From: Pedobacter duraquae
Lineage (GTDB): Bacteria > Bacteroidota > Bacteroidia > Sphingobacteriales > Sphingobacteriaceae
Direction: 5' to 3'
DNA: 64,000 nucleotides
NCBI RefSeq assembly: GCF_004362245.1
Contig: NZ_SNWM01000005.1
Location: forward strand, 62,001 to 126,000
How positions within the stretch are numbered: the first letter of the stretch is position 1; each line of letters starts with the position of its first letter. Made by a program: the position numbers and the translations under genes. This document shows, piece by piece, positions 34,282-43,566 of this stretch. The notes beneath the pieces are model-generated. The model was given only the letters and a program-made list of their open reading frames with translations, did not search any database and was not told the origin of the DNA.

Positions 34282-34920
34282 ATGGTTTTTGAATTATCAG
34301 AAAATGAAATCAGCTTCCCTAATCCTGCTTTGGCGGAGCCAGATGGGCTTTTAGCCATTGGCGGCGACCTAAGTGCAGCGAGACTGCGTCTGGCGTATGC
34401 CGATGGTATATTTCCCTGGTTTAATGAGGATGACCCCATCCAATGGTTTTCTCCACACGAACGATGCGTAGTCTTCCCAGGTAAGGTTACGATCAGCAAA
34501 AGTATGGCCAAAGTTCTGAAAGACAATATTTTTAAGCTAACGAGTAATACGGTTTTTGAAGAAGTAATCAGGAACTGCGCTACTGCCGATCGCAAGGGAC
34601 AGGATGGAACCTGGATAACGACAGCGATGCAGGAAGCCTATATCGAGCTGCATAAACAAGGCATTGCACATAGTGTAGAAGTTTGGCAGGATGGGAAGCT
34701 TGTTGGCGGACTTTATGGGTTGATTATCGGCACTGTTTTTTGTGGCGAAAGCATGTTCAGTCTGGTTAGCAATGCCTCAAAAGCTGCATTTATCACCTTA
34801 TGCAGTCAGAAGGGATTTACATTGATCGACTGTCAGCTGCCAAACCCCCATCTGATGAGCCTGGGTGCTGAAATGATTCCGCGTGAGCAATACCTGTCGA
34901 TACTTCAGCCTGCAGACTAA
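34282..34920 (+). CDS. aat: Leucyl/phenylalanyl-tRNA-protein transferase
   Basis: The 212-residue enzyme adds Leu or Phe to N-terminal Arg/Lys of proteins, marking them for ClpS/ClpAP degradation. Family motifs are FPNPALAEPDGLLAIGGDLS, YADGIFPWFNEDDPIQWFSPHER and EVWQDGKLVGGLYGLIIGTVFCGESMFS. The ATG at 34282 is chosen because the family begins just before this block; the longer frame adds 19 hydrophobic residues without homology. Its last four bases overlap the convergent helicase gene. Confidence 0.93.
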   Translation: MVFELSENEISFPNPALAEPDGLLAIGGDLSAARLRLAYADGIFPWFNEDDPIQWFSPHERCVVFPGKVTISKSMAKVLKDNIFKLTSNTVFEEVIRNCATADRKGQDGTWITTAMQEAYIELHKQGIAHSVEVWQDGKLVGGLYGLIIGTVFCGESMFSLVSNASKAAFITLCSQKGFTLIDCQLPNPHLMSLGAEMIPREQYLSILQPAD

Positions 34921-37811
34921 TTCAGGATTTCCTGAATATCTTCCTTACTAAGCGATTTAAAGAAACTTTCTTCGGTTGTGATCAGTGAGCTTGCCAGCCG
35001 TTTCTTTCTGTTTTGCAGGGCGAGAATTTTCTCTTCTACGGTGTCTTTGGCTATGAATTTATAAATAAAGACTTTTTTTACCTGTCCGATTCTATGACTT
35101 CTGTCAATTGCCTGTTGCTCTACGGCTGGGTTCCACCAAGGATCAAGGATAAAGACGTAGTCGGCCTGAGTGAGATTGAGCCCTACACCACCGGCTTTAA
35201 TAGAAATCAGGAAGACCTTTAAAGCATCATTTTGCTGGAAATCGGCCACAATTTCACCGCGGTTTTTGGTGGCGCCATCCAAATAGGCATAGGGTGTACC
35301 ATCTGCTTCAAACTGATTTCTGAATATATTTAGATGTTTAACAAACTGTGAAAAGATCAATACTTTATGGCCGCCTTTGAGCACATTGTCCAACGTATGG
35401 ATTACGTTTTCAAATTTACCGGAGTCCGATTGATATTCGTCATCAATCATTGCCGGGTGATTGGCAAGCTGTCTGAGGGCCGTTAATCCCTGGAGCAGCT
35501 GCACATGTTTTTTCTTGTACGTGCCGTCATCCATGCTACTCAGCAGGTCATTTCTATAAGCAGATTTAGTTTTTTCATAGTAAGCAGCCTGGTCTTCGCT
35601 CATATCGCAATACAGAATCTGCTCTGTTTTTGGAGGGAGTTCTTCTGCTACCTGCTCCTTTGTACGACGTAAAACAAAGGGTTTGATAATGGCCTGCAGC
35701 TTACGTGCTTTTTCTTCATCTTTACGCTTTTCAATTGCCTGCACATATTCTTCGTTAAAGAATGCCTGTGTGCCGAGCAAGCCAGGATTAAGGAAGGTCA
35801 GTTGTGTCCATAGATCGCCAACAGAATTTTCTACTGGCGTACCGCTCAGAATTAGCCGGTGCCGGGATTTGAGTGAACGTACGGATTTAAAGGATTTTGA
35901 AGAAGGGTTCTTGATGTTCTGGCTTTCGTCAAGGATAATATAATTGAAAAAAAAGTTCTTCAATAGATCTGCATCAATACGTGTGATGCCATACGTTGTG
36001 ATGATGATATCATAGTTGATGAAGTGGCTTACATCCTTATTTCTTGTGCCACCGGTATGTGCATGTATTTTAAGTTGTGGGGTAAACTTCTTAGCCTCAC
36101 TAAGCCAGTTGTAAATCAGTGAGGTGGGCATGATAATTAACGATGTGCTTTTAGTTCCTGCCTGCTGATCTTCTTCTTTAAGTTTTTGGAGCATGGCCAA
36201 GGTCTGTATGGTTTTACCCAAACCCATATCATCCGCCAGACATCCGCCAAAATTGTATTCTCTTAAAAAGCCAAACCAATTATACCCTGCTTTCTGATAA
36301 CTTCTAAGTTGGCCTTTAAAATGTACAGGCATCTCAGCTTCGGCGATATCCTCAAAATCGGATAGCTTCTGTAGCTTACGGTTCAGCGTTACATGGGCGA
36401 TGCCATCTTCGGCGAGCTCGTTGATCAGGCCGATATGGTGTTTCTTTAGCTTTAAAGTTGAAGATCCATCAGAAAAGTTAAATAGGCTGCCGTATTGGGA
36501 AAACCATTTTTCGGGGATGATGGCAATAGAACCATCAGGCAATGCAAATTCTCTTTTTTTATGGAGTATATGTTGTTTTAAGGATAGAAAAGGAATTGGG
36601 AAAGTGCCAAAGTAGACAACGGCATTGATATCAAACCAATCATTGTCTTCACTGATTTCGAAGTTGATGTGGTTGGTCGCAAATAGGAATTTTTTAGTGC
36701 CTGCAGCCTGTTCAATAGCGAAGCCTTTTTCCTTAAGCTCGGTAATATGCTCATTTACCCAATTGATGATGCCGTAAGAAATATCTGCCTCATCATGATT
36801 TGCCAGTTCGAGGTTAAAGAACAGCGGACTCACTTTTTTTAGTCCGAGTTTGGTGAGTTCGCTAAATTTGGCTTTTTCCCAGTCTGTATTGCGTTTTATT
36901 CTATTGAAGACATAGTCATCGCCAGTCTTTGTGATCCGCACCGTAACCTTCTGTCCATTCCCCATGGCAAAAGCATATGCTCCATAATTAAAGTACAGTT
37001 GCAGTTGCGATATGCCGCCCTCTATGTAAATTACTTTGAGAACAGGCTCAGGGCTATACTGTTCTGTCTTGATCTCGAAGCCTTCAGCGTAGACGTGGTA
37101 TTTCTCGATCAGCGGAGCTACGAATTTCTCGAAGTAAGCGCCTTCGGTGGATTTCGGTATGGTGATAAGCCTTTTATTAAGAAAGGGCTGGAGCTTTTTG
37201 CCTTCGATCTCCTGTTCAAAGAAATATAGGGTATCGTCGAGCAGCAGCCATGCTGGTTGATTGCTGATCAGTTGCGCCTCCTTAAACATAAAATCAATTC
37301 GTATTCCCTGATATTTGATGGTAGGGAAATAGCGTGTTTCCACTTCGTTTCTTCTGAAATGGAAGAGAATGGTTGCAGGCTCCGTAGCAATTTCGATTTT
37401 ACGCTCTGCAGGCCATCCGTCTTTGTCCATCAGGTACAGAGATGCCCTCACGTGGGGATTTGCCAATACCTCGGCGAGCTTTTTCTCAACTTTGGGTCTT
37501 ACGCTGTCGTAAAATTTATCGTCGAAGATCTTGCCAAAGAATTCGAATGCCCTGACTGGCTTTTTGTAATATTTTTTGATAATGGCATCCTGCTCAGTCT
37601 CATCCAGGATTTTAATCATCTTAAGATCTGTTTCGCTGAGGTGTTTTGCGAACTCCACAGCGGTATGGCTGAAGAGGCGCTGGTAGGTGAGCGAGAAATC
37701 GCCCTGGGGATTCATTTGTACAATGTGTGGTTCAATCAAATAACCGAGGTACTCATGTTTACATAAGGCATATACAATTTTGCAGGGTTTAGAGTTATCG
37801 ACACGGAGCAT
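34917..37811 (-). CDS. SNF2-family DEAD/DEAH-box helicase
   Basis: The 964-residue protein has a long N-terminal region (about 1-480, mixed beta, unrecognised) and a SNF2 ATPase core. Motif I DDMGLGKTIQTLAML lies near 529, motif II is DESQ (LDESQNIKNP, near 630), and motif III is LSGTPVENS. The helicase C lobe has VLIFSQFVKHL, SIKAGGVGLNLTQADYV and DRSHRIGQ near 900. SNF2 proteins translocate on double-stranded DNA and remodel protein-DNA complexes. Bacterial members of this length are common, and their role is usually inferred as transcription recycling or repair. Confidence 0.9.
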   Translation of the reverse strand: MLRVDNSKPCKIVYALCKHEYLGYLIEPHIVQMNPQGDFSLTYQRLFSHTAVEFAKHLSETDLKMIKILDETEQDAIIKKYYKKPVRAFEFFGKIFDDKFYDSVRPKVEKKLAEVLANPHVRASLYLMDKDGWPAERKIEIATEPATILFHFRRNEVETRYFPTIKYQGIRIDFMFKEAQLISNQPAWLLLDDTLYFFEQEIEGKKLQPFLNKRLITIPKSTEGAYFEKFVAPLIEKYHVYAEGFEIKTEQYSPEPVLKVIYIEGGISQLQLYFNYGAYAFAMGNGQKVTVRITKTGDDYVFNRIKRNTDWEKAKFSELTKLGLKKVSPLFFNLELANHDEADISYGIINWVNEHITELKEKGFAIEQAAGTKKFLFATNHINFEISEDNDWFDINAVVYFGTFPIPFLSLKQHILHKKREFALPDGSIAIIPEKWFSQYGSLFNFSDGSSTLKLKKHHIGLINELAEDGIAHVTLNRKLQKLSDFEDIAEAEMPVHFKGQLRSYQKAGYNWFGFLREYNFGGCLADDMGLGKTIQTLAMLQKLKEEDQQAGTKSTSLIIMPTSLIYNWLSEAKKFTPQLKIHAHTGGTRNKDVSHFINYDIIITTYGITRIDADLLKNFFFNYIILDESQNIKNPSSKSFKSVRSLKSRHRLILSGTPVENSVGDLWTQLTFLNPGLLGTQAFFNEEYVQAIEKRKDEEKARKLQAIIKPFVLRRTKEQVAEELPPKTEQILYCDMSEDQAAYYEKTKSAYRNDLLSSMDDGTYKKKHVQLLQGLTALRQLANHPAMIDDEYQSDSGKFENVIHTLDNVLKGGHKVLIFSQFVKHLNIFRNQFEADGTPYAYLDGATKNRGEIVADFQQNDALKVFLISIKAGGVGLNLTQADYVFILDPWWNPAVEQQAIDRSHRIGQVKKVFIYKFIAKDTVEEKILALQNRKKRLASSLITTEESFFKSLSKEDIQEILN

Positions 37812-37913
37812 GAGCTAGAAATAAAAACAAGAGGCTTATAAAATCTTTAAACATACACCAATTTGAGGTGCCATCAAAAATAACTCGCATTTATGACCTT
37901 TTTTTTATGTGGA

Positions 37914-37942
37914 TTGGTCGAAAGATACAGCACGTTGGTCGA
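37914..37942 (+). promoter_or_regulatory. Direct repeats upstream of the GIN-domain gene, possible operator
   Basis: TTGGTCGA occurs at 37914-37921 and again at 37935-37942, a 21-bp period (two helical turns), and similarity continues for a few bases after each copy. A promoter-like ATAACCTTTG follows at 37945-37954. Two identical sites on one face of the helix just upstream of a -7 box suggest an activator or repressor site. The factor is unknown. Confidence 0.4.
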
Positions 37943-38065
37943 GAATAACCTTTGTATGGTCTAAATCAGGAAAGCCGACTGCAACTTTTTACGTGTGTTG
38001 TCGTCTTATCTACAAACAATAACAAAATACAAATAACTGATTATCAAATCTTAAAAATCAAAAAT

Positions 38066-38701
38066 ATGAAAACCTCTATTAAAACTCTGATCGCGCTACT
38101 TATGGGATGCAGCATCCTTGTTAATGTAGAATCTGCTCAGGCAGCAACTGTAAAAACATACATGACTTCGCTCTCTGCAGTCAAAAATATCAACAAGATT
38201 ATCGTAAGCGGCAACGTGAAACTAACGTTAGTGCAAGACGCTAAAGAAAGTGTAAAGGTTTACGACAATTACTATGGTAAAAATGCATTGGTACAGATGC
38301 AGGATGGTGTGCTCAGGATCAGTTCTTTTGAGAAAGAAACTTTAGCTGTTGTTGTGCATGTCAACAACCTGAGTGCAGTTGAAGCATTTAACAGCTCTAG
38401 CATTAAGACTGCAGGAAAATTCCAATTGGTAAACCTGGATGTAACATTGCACGATCACGCTTCGGCGGATGTGACAGCAAATACTGTGAGTCTTTATACT
38501 TCGGTAACTGACCAGGCGAGCTTAAAATTATGCGGAACAGCAGATAACCATACAGTATTGTTGGGCGACCTGGCTAAGCTGGCCATGACAGGATTCAGCG
38601 CACAAGATACTGCGCTGACCAGCGTTCCATCTAAAGTTGCCATTGTATTACCCGCATCGAATAAATTTGAAGTTGCTGATTTTGTGATGATCAAACGGTA
38701 G
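38066..38701 (+). CDS. Secreted GIN-domain (DUF2807-like) protein
   Basis: The 211-residue protein has a signal peptide (cleaved near AQAA, residue 24) and a right-handed beta-helical domain with short repeats (INKIIVSGNVKLTLVQDAKESVKVYDN, then LVNLDVTLHDHASADVTANTV). This is the GIN/DUF2807 auto-transporter adhesin-like head domain common in Bacteroidota, usually surface or periplasmic and of unknown function. The ATG at 38066 is chosen for the signal peptide. Direct repeats upstream hint at a dedicated regulator. A strong terminator follows. Confidence 0.8.
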   Translation: MKTSIKTLIALLMGCSILVNVESAQAATVKTYMTSLSAVKNINKIIVSGNVKLTLVQDAKESVKVYDNYYGKNALVQMQDGVLRISSFEKETLAVVVHVNNLSAVEAFNSSSIKTAGKFQLVNLDVTLHDHASADVTANTVSLYTSVTDQASLKLCGTADNHTVLLGDLAKLAMTGFSAQDTALTSVPSKVAIVLPASNKFEVADFVMIKR

Positions 38702-38714
38702 TCATCTCAATCAA

Positions 38715-38752
38715 AAAAAATGCCGGTACGTTAAATCGTACCGGCATTTTTT
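38715..38752. terminator. Bidirectional terminator
   Basis: TGCCGGTACG (38721-38730) pairs with CGTACCGGCA (38737-38746) around TTAAAT, flanked by A and T runs that extend the stem and supply a T-tract on both strands. It serves both the GIN-domain gene and the convergent aldehyde dehydrogenase. Confidence 0.92.
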
Positions 38753-38753
38753 G

Positions 38754-40301
38754 TTATAGATCGAATTTGATTCCCTGCGCCAGGGGAAGTGTATCGGAGT
38801 AATTGATGGTATTTGTTTGTCGGCGCATATAGCCCTTCCAGGCATCAGAACCGCTCTCACGACCGCCGCCTGTTTCTTTCTCACCACCAAAGGCGCCACC
38901 AATCTCGGCACCTGAGGTGCCGATGTTGACATTGGCAATGCCGCAATCAGAGCCATTAGCGGAAAGGAAAAGCTCCGCTTCGCGAAGGTTCAGTGTCATG
39001 ATAGCTGAAGAGAGTCCCTGAGGAACGCCATTTTGCAATGCTATAGCTTCATCGATGGTTTTGTATTTAATGAGGTACAATATCGGAGCAAAGGTTTCTT
39101 CCTGTACAATCTCGTAATGGTTTTCTACTTCCGCGATACATGGTTTAACATAACATCCGGATTCATAAGTGTCACCGCTAAGCACACCCCCTTCAACAAT
39201 GAAGTTTGCGCCTTCAGCTTTGCCCTTTTCAATTGCATTTAAATAATCTTGAACGGCTCCTTTATCGATAAGTGGGCCAACATGGTTGTTTTGATCCAAT
39301 GGATCGCCAATCCTGAGTTGGCCGTAAGCTTTAACAAGTTTCTCCTTAAATGCATCGTATACCGCTTCATGAATAATGAGTCGGCGGGTAGAGGTACAGC
39401 GTTGACCAGCGGTTCCTACGGCACCAAACACGGCTCCAATGATAGACATGTCAAGGTCGGCGTCCTTAGAAACAATGATCGCGTTGTTACCACCCAATTC
39501 CAGTATGCTACGTCCAAAGCGAGTGGCAACAGCTGCAGATACAATGCGCCCAATCCGCGTAGATCCTGTAAAGGAGACCAGTGCAATACGTTTATCGTTG
39601 TTCATCTGATCGCCAACAGCATTACCAATGAGAAGCGAGCTGATTCCTTCGGGCAGGTCGTTAGCCTTCAGTACTTCTGCGAGGATATGCTGACAGGCTA
39701 TAGCGCATAGGGGAGTCTTAGAAGATGGTTTCCATACACATACATTACCTGCTACCAGCGCAAGCGCGGCATTCCAACTCCATACTGCTACAGGGAAATT
39801 GAATGCGGAGATAATGCCCACAATGCCCAATGGATGCCATTGTTCATACATCCGATGTTGAGGACGCTCGGAGTGCATTGTTAACCCATACAGCTGTCTG
39901 GATTGACCAACAGCGAAGTCGCAGATGTCAATCATTTCCTGCACTTCACCAAATCCCTCCTGTAAGCTCTTGCCCATCTCATAAGAAACGAGTGTTCCAA
40001 GGTCATTTTTCTTCGCACGCAAGGCGTCGCCGAGTTGCCGAACAATATCGCCTCTTTTAGGTGCAGGAACTTTTTTCCAGACCAACGCTGCCGCAGAAGC
40101 GGTCTTTAGTACGCTTTCATATTGCTCAGTATCGGCAGCATGGATGTCGGCTATCTTAGCGCCGTCTACCGGAGAGAAGCTTGTTAATGCAGGGTGATCT
40201 GCTATAGGCCCCCATTGGCTTCCGGTACTCCATGACGGATTAATATCCTGGATGCCCAGGTTTTTTAAAACAGATTGTATGGTGTTGTTCATGATGCTCA
40301 T
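38754..40301 (-). CDS. ALDH7-family aldehyde dehydrogenase (aminoadipate-semialdehyde type)
   Basis: The 515-residue NAD(P)-dependent enzyme matches ALDH7 (antiquitin, L-piperidine-6-carboxylate dehydrogenase). Motifs are YEMGKSLQEGFGEVQEMID, FNFPVAVWSWN, VSFTGSTRIGR, LELGGNNAI with the general-base Glu, and GQRCTSTRRL with the catalytic Cys. ALDH7 oxidises alpha-aminoadipic semialdehyde in lysine breakdown or detoxifies lipid aldehydes. ATG codons at 40301 and 40292 are both possible; the frame above them begins at TTG. No lysine catabolic gene is adjacent. Confidence 0.9.
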   Translation of the reverse strand: MSIMNNTIQSVLKNLGIQDINPSWSTGSQWGPIADHPALTSFSPVDGAKIADIHAADTEQYESVLKTASAAALVWKKVPAPKRGDIVRQLGDALRAKKNDLGTLVSYEMGKSLQEGFGEVQEMIDICDFAVGQSRQLYGLTMHSERPQHRMYEQWHPLGIVGIISAFNFPVAVWSWNAALALVAGNVCVWKPSSKTPLCAIACQHILAEVLKANDLPEGISSLLIGNAVGDQMNNDKRIALVSFTGSTRIGRIVSAAVATRFGRSILELGGNNAIIVSKDADLDMSIIGAVFGAVGTAGQRCTSTRRLIIHEAVYDAFKEKLVKAYGQLRIGDPLDQNNHVGPLIDKGAVQDYLNAIEKGKAEGANFIVEGGVLSGDTYESGCYVKPCIAEVENHYEIVQEETFAPILYLIKYKTIDEAIALQNGVPQGLSSAIMTLNLREAELFLSANGSDCGIANVNIGTSGAEIGGAFGGEKETGGGRESGSDAWKGYMRRQTNTINYSDTLPLAQGIKFDL

Positions 40302-40577
40302 GTGTTTATACAAATCAACAAAAAATAATCTGTATGTGCAGAAATCGATACTTCGCTTTCTTGACCTGAATTTTACGCTTTATTAAACTAAGTTGCGTTT
40401 CTTTGTATTATAATTCTGGACAGCACCTATTATGATCTTAATTTACCGCTGTTATAATCAGATAATTATCCGCCACAATGTGTGAATGTGGAAAATTATT
40501 TACTTTGATTATCTATAAATAACGTAAACTTATAATGTGTTATTAAGATAGTGGATCTGTTCTTTAATTATTTTTAC

Positions 40578-41981
40578 ATGGAAGAAGAATTTTTTTTTGA
40601 TTTTAGTGACGACGCCCAGCGATCTGTTGAGCGTTACGAGGAGATGTTGAGGAATCAGGATCAGTACTTTTTTGACGCAGGGGCTTTTGAGAACATTATC
40701 GATTATTATATTGAGAAGAGTGACCCGGTAAAGGCACTTCAAGTAATAGAATACGCCTTAAACCAGCATCCATACGCAGCTGTATTTTTAATTAAGCAAG
40801 CACAATTATTTTTCATTACCGATCAGTTGGATAAAGCATTTGTAGCCCTGGAGAAAGCAGAGATGCTGGAAGCTTCGGAGTCTGAGATCTATGTACTTCG
40901 CGGAAATATTTATAACAGTCTTGAGCGCTATCACGAGGCCCTGGATAATTTCCAGAAGGCTCTGGAGACTGCAGAAACTACAGATGAAATTTTACTGCAT
41001 ATTGCTTATGTATATCAGAACATGCTTGATTACGAGAGTGCAATCGTATATATCAAGCGAAGCCTTGAACTGAATATGGAAAATAAGGACGGTTTATATG
41101 AACTGGCTTTTTGTTACGATATTCTGGACAAGCAGGAAGAAAGCATTAAGTTTTATCAGGAATACATCGACAACGATCCGTATTCATATGCGGCATGGTA
41201 TAACCTGGCTAATTCCTACCATAAACTGGATCTTTTTGAAAAGGCTATCGATGCCTACGACTATGCGATTCTGATTAAGGATAACTTTGCATCTGCCTAT
41301 TATAATAAAGGAAATGCGTTGGTGCAGCTTGATCGTTTTGCTGAGGCTATAGAAGTTTATAAAGAGACTTTTGAATATGAACCGCCTAATGCTGATACGT
41401 ATTGCGCAATCGGAGAGTGTTATGAGAAGCTTGAGCAGATGGATGAAGCACGATCTTACTACAAAAAATCTGTAAAGATGGATGTAAAGATGGCTGATGC
41501 CTGGTTCGGAATAGGAGTTACCTTAAACTTTGAAGAACGTTTCTTTGAGTCTTTACATTTTTACAGAAAAGCGATTGATCTGGATGGAGAGAATCCTGAT
41601 TTCTGGTTCGCTATGGCAGATGCCTATTACAAGCTGGGTCAGATAGAGGAATCGGTTGCTGCGTATGAAAAGGTGTTGGAATACAATCCTGTAGATGTGG
41701 AGGCATGGCTTGATTATTCCACCGTTTTGTACGAGCAGGGAAGATTACTGGAAGCATCGGAAACAATCTCCGAGGCGATCAAGAACAATCCGGATGCAGC
41801 AGAGCTGTACTACAGAATGGTTGCCTATCTTTTTGCACTGGGTCAGCACAATGAGGCGCTAATCTATCTGGAAACAGCCTTGGTGACAGATCCAGAGAAG
41901 CACTACATTTTATTTGAGTATCTTCCGCAATTGAGTGATAATAGATTGATCCTTGATGTCATCCATAAGTTTATAAAATAG
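40578..41981 (+). CDS. TPR-repeat protein
   Basis: The 467-residue protein consists almost wholly of tetratricopeptide repeats, about eleven or twelve 34-residue units from residue 40 to the end (examples: PYSYAAWYNLANSYHKLDLF, NPDFWFAMADAYYKLGQIEE). The N-terminus is acidic and phenylalanine-rich (MEEEFFFDFSDDAQ). There is no signal peptide, so it is a cytoplasmic scaffold for protein interactions; the partner is unknown. The ATG at 40578 is favoured over the GTG nine codons upstream. The 276-base region before it is AT-rich without a clear consensus promoter. Confidence 0.85.
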   Translation: MEEEFFFDFSDDAQRSVERYEEMLRNQDQYFFDAGAFENIIDYYIEKSDPVKALQVIEYALNQHPYAAVFLIKQAQLFFITDQLDKAFVALEKAEMLEASESEIYVLRGNIYNSLERYHEALDNFQKALETAETTDEILLHIAYVYQNMLDYESAIVYIKRSLELNMENKDGLYELAFCYDILDKQEESIKFYQEYIDNDPYSYAAWYNLANSYHKLDLFEKAIDAYDYAILIKDNFASAYYNKGNALVQLDRFAEAIEVYKETFEYEPPNADTYCAIGECYEKLEQMDEARSYYKKSVKMDVKMADAWFGIGVTLNFEERFFESLHFYRKAIDLDGENPDFWFAMADAYYKLGQIEESVAAYEKVLEYNPVDVEAWLDYSTVLYEQGRLLEASETISEAIKNNPDAAELYYRMVAYLFALGQHNEALIYLETALVTDPEKHYILFEYLPQLSDNRLILDVIHKFIK

Positions 41982-42048
41982 TTTAAGCACTGTTTTAATA
42001 TAAACTTCATCGAAACAGTCTGATTTTTTTTTCACCTTTGCAGCATAT

Positions 42049-42816
42049 ATGAATTACCCATTAAATAATATTCCTGAACGTCCGGAAAAACCACGTCAGA
42101 AAGGCATTACCATGGTTATGGATAAAGGCTTGAGCTTACGACAAGTGGAAGACTTTATTGATGTCGCCGGTGTACATACTGATATCGTTAAATTAGGTTG
42201 GGCTACATCTTTTGTAACCCCGAAGCTAAAAGAAAAACTAGCAATATACCGTGATGCGGGCATTCCTGTCTATTTTGGCGGGACACTTTTTGAAGCATTT
42301 ATTGTGCGGAACCAGTTTGATGACTACCGTAGGGTGCTTGATCAGTTCGGTATGGAATATGCCGAAGTTTCTGACGGCTCTATCGAGATTGAGCATGAAG
42401 ATAAATGTGAGTTTATCCGTAAACTAGCCGGGCAGGTTACTGTAATTTCTGAGGTGGGTTCTAAAGATGCGACGAAGATTTTTGCCCCATACAAGTGGAT
42501 CAAACTCATGAATGCTGAAATTGAAGCAGGATCATGGAAAGTAATCGCTGAAGCCAGAGAAGGTGGAAACGTAGGTATCTATAGAGGTTCTGGCGAGGTT
42601 AGGGAGGGGTTGGTTGATGAAATCCTGACTCAGATTCCGCAGGAAACGATCATTTGGGAAGCTCCTCAGAAAGAACAACAGGTTTGGTTTATCAAGCTGA
42701 TCGGAACCAATGTTAACCTCGGCAATATTGCTCCCGCAGAGGTCATTCCTTTGGAAACTATCCGTTTAGGTTTAAGAGGGGATACTTTTGATTACTTCCT
42801 GAACCTAACGAAATAG
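42049..42816 (+). CDS. Phosphosulfolactate synthase (ComA family)
   Basis: The 255-residue protein matches ComA along its length: RPEKPRQKGITMVMDKGLS, HTDIVKLGWATSFV, IPVYFGGTLFEAF, EYAEVSDGSIEI, VISEVGSKDA, and IIWEAPQKEQQVWFI. ComA adds sulfite to phosphoenolpyruvate to give 2-phospho-3-sulfolactate, the first step of coenzyme M synthesis in methanogens. Bacteria such as Bacillus use a relative (YitD) for sulfolactate. In Bacteroidota a link to sulfonate or sulfonolipid synthesis is conceivable but inferred. It lies two bases before aroE, suggesting an operon. Confidence 0.82.
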   Translation: MNYPLNNIPERPEKPRQKGITMVMDKGLSLRQVEDFIDVAGVHTDIVKLGWATSFVTPKLKEKLAIYRDAGIPVYFGGTLFEAFIVRNQFDDYRRVLDQFGMEYAEVSDGSIEIEHEDKCEFIRKLAGQVTVISEVGSKDATKIFAPYKWIKLMNAEIEAGSWKVIAEAREGGNVGIYRGSGEVREGLVDEILTQIPQETIIWEAPQKEQQVWFIKLIGTNVNLGNIAPAEVIPLETIRLGLRGDTFDYFLNLTK

Positions 42817-42818
42817 TC

Positions 42819-43565
42819 ATGCTGATGGCACGTACATTTGGCCTGATCGGTTATCCGCTCACACATTCGTTTTCGAAGAAATATTTTACAGAAAAGTTCG
42901 AGCATGAAGGTGTTGAAGGCGTGTCGTATGAGTTGTTTTCGCTTGAGAACATTGGTATGCTCGAGCAAATATTGCATGAGCATCATAATCTCAAAGGGTT
43001 GAATGTTACCATTCCATATAAAATTGGTGTATTAAAATACGTTACGGATCTGGATCCGGCGGCGGCCGCCATTGGTGCAGTAAACTGCTTAAAAATAAAC
43101 CGGGAAACTAAGACCATCAAAGGGTTTAATACCGATGCTTACGGTTTTGAAGCTTCCTTGAAACCTTTCTTGAAATCCCACCATACCAAAGCATTAATTT
43201 TTGGAGACGGCGGAGCTGCACAAGCGGTGAAATATGTTTTGGGTCAACTGGATATTCCATTTTTGTCTGTGGTACGGAAAAAACAGGAAGGTTCCATAGG
43301 CTACGATGATTTAACCGGGGAATTGCTCGCTGAGTATACCATCCTGATTAACACCACTCCATTGGGAACTTTTCCCGATATTGATGCCTGTCCTGAAATA
43401 CCTTATGCGTATCTTACGCCTGAACATCTGGCATATGATCTGATTTACAATCCTGAGGAAACCGTTTTTCTGAGGCGAGCACGGCTACAGGGTGCCCAGA
43501 CGAAGAACGGATTAGAGATGCTGACGCTTCAGGCTGAGAAGTCCTGGGAAATTTGGAATTCCTGA
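42819..43565 (+). CDS. aroE: Shikimate dehydrogenase
   Basis: The 248-residue enzyme reduces 3-dehydroshikimate with NADPH in aromatic amino acid synthesis. FGLIGYPLTHSFSKKYF carries the substrate-binding S-x-S, GLNVTIPYK the catalytic lysine, GAVNCL and FNTDAYGF the rest of the substrate site, and LIFGDGGAAQAVKYVL the nucleotide-binding turn. ATG codons at 42819 and 42825 are both possible. It starts 2 bases after the comA-like gene and ends 1 base before gldD. Confidence 0.92.
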   Translation: MLMARTFGLIGYPLTHSFSKKYFTEKFEHEGVEGVSYELFSLENIGMLEQILHEHHNLKGLNVTIPYKIGVLKYVTDLDPAAAAIGAVNCLKINRETKTIKGFNTDAYGFEASLKPFLKSHHTKALIFGDGGAAQAVKYVLGQLDIPFLSVVRKKQEGSIGYDDLTGELLAEYTILINTTPLGTFPDIDACPEIPYAYLTPEHLAYDLIYNPEETVFLRRARLQGAQTKNGLEMLTLQAEKSWEIWNS

Positions 43566-43566
43566 T

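Noticed and set aside
40473..40491. CCACA...TGTGG dyad upstream of the TPR gene
   Set aside because: The arms are only five bases and similar dyads are expected by chance in this AT-rich stretch.
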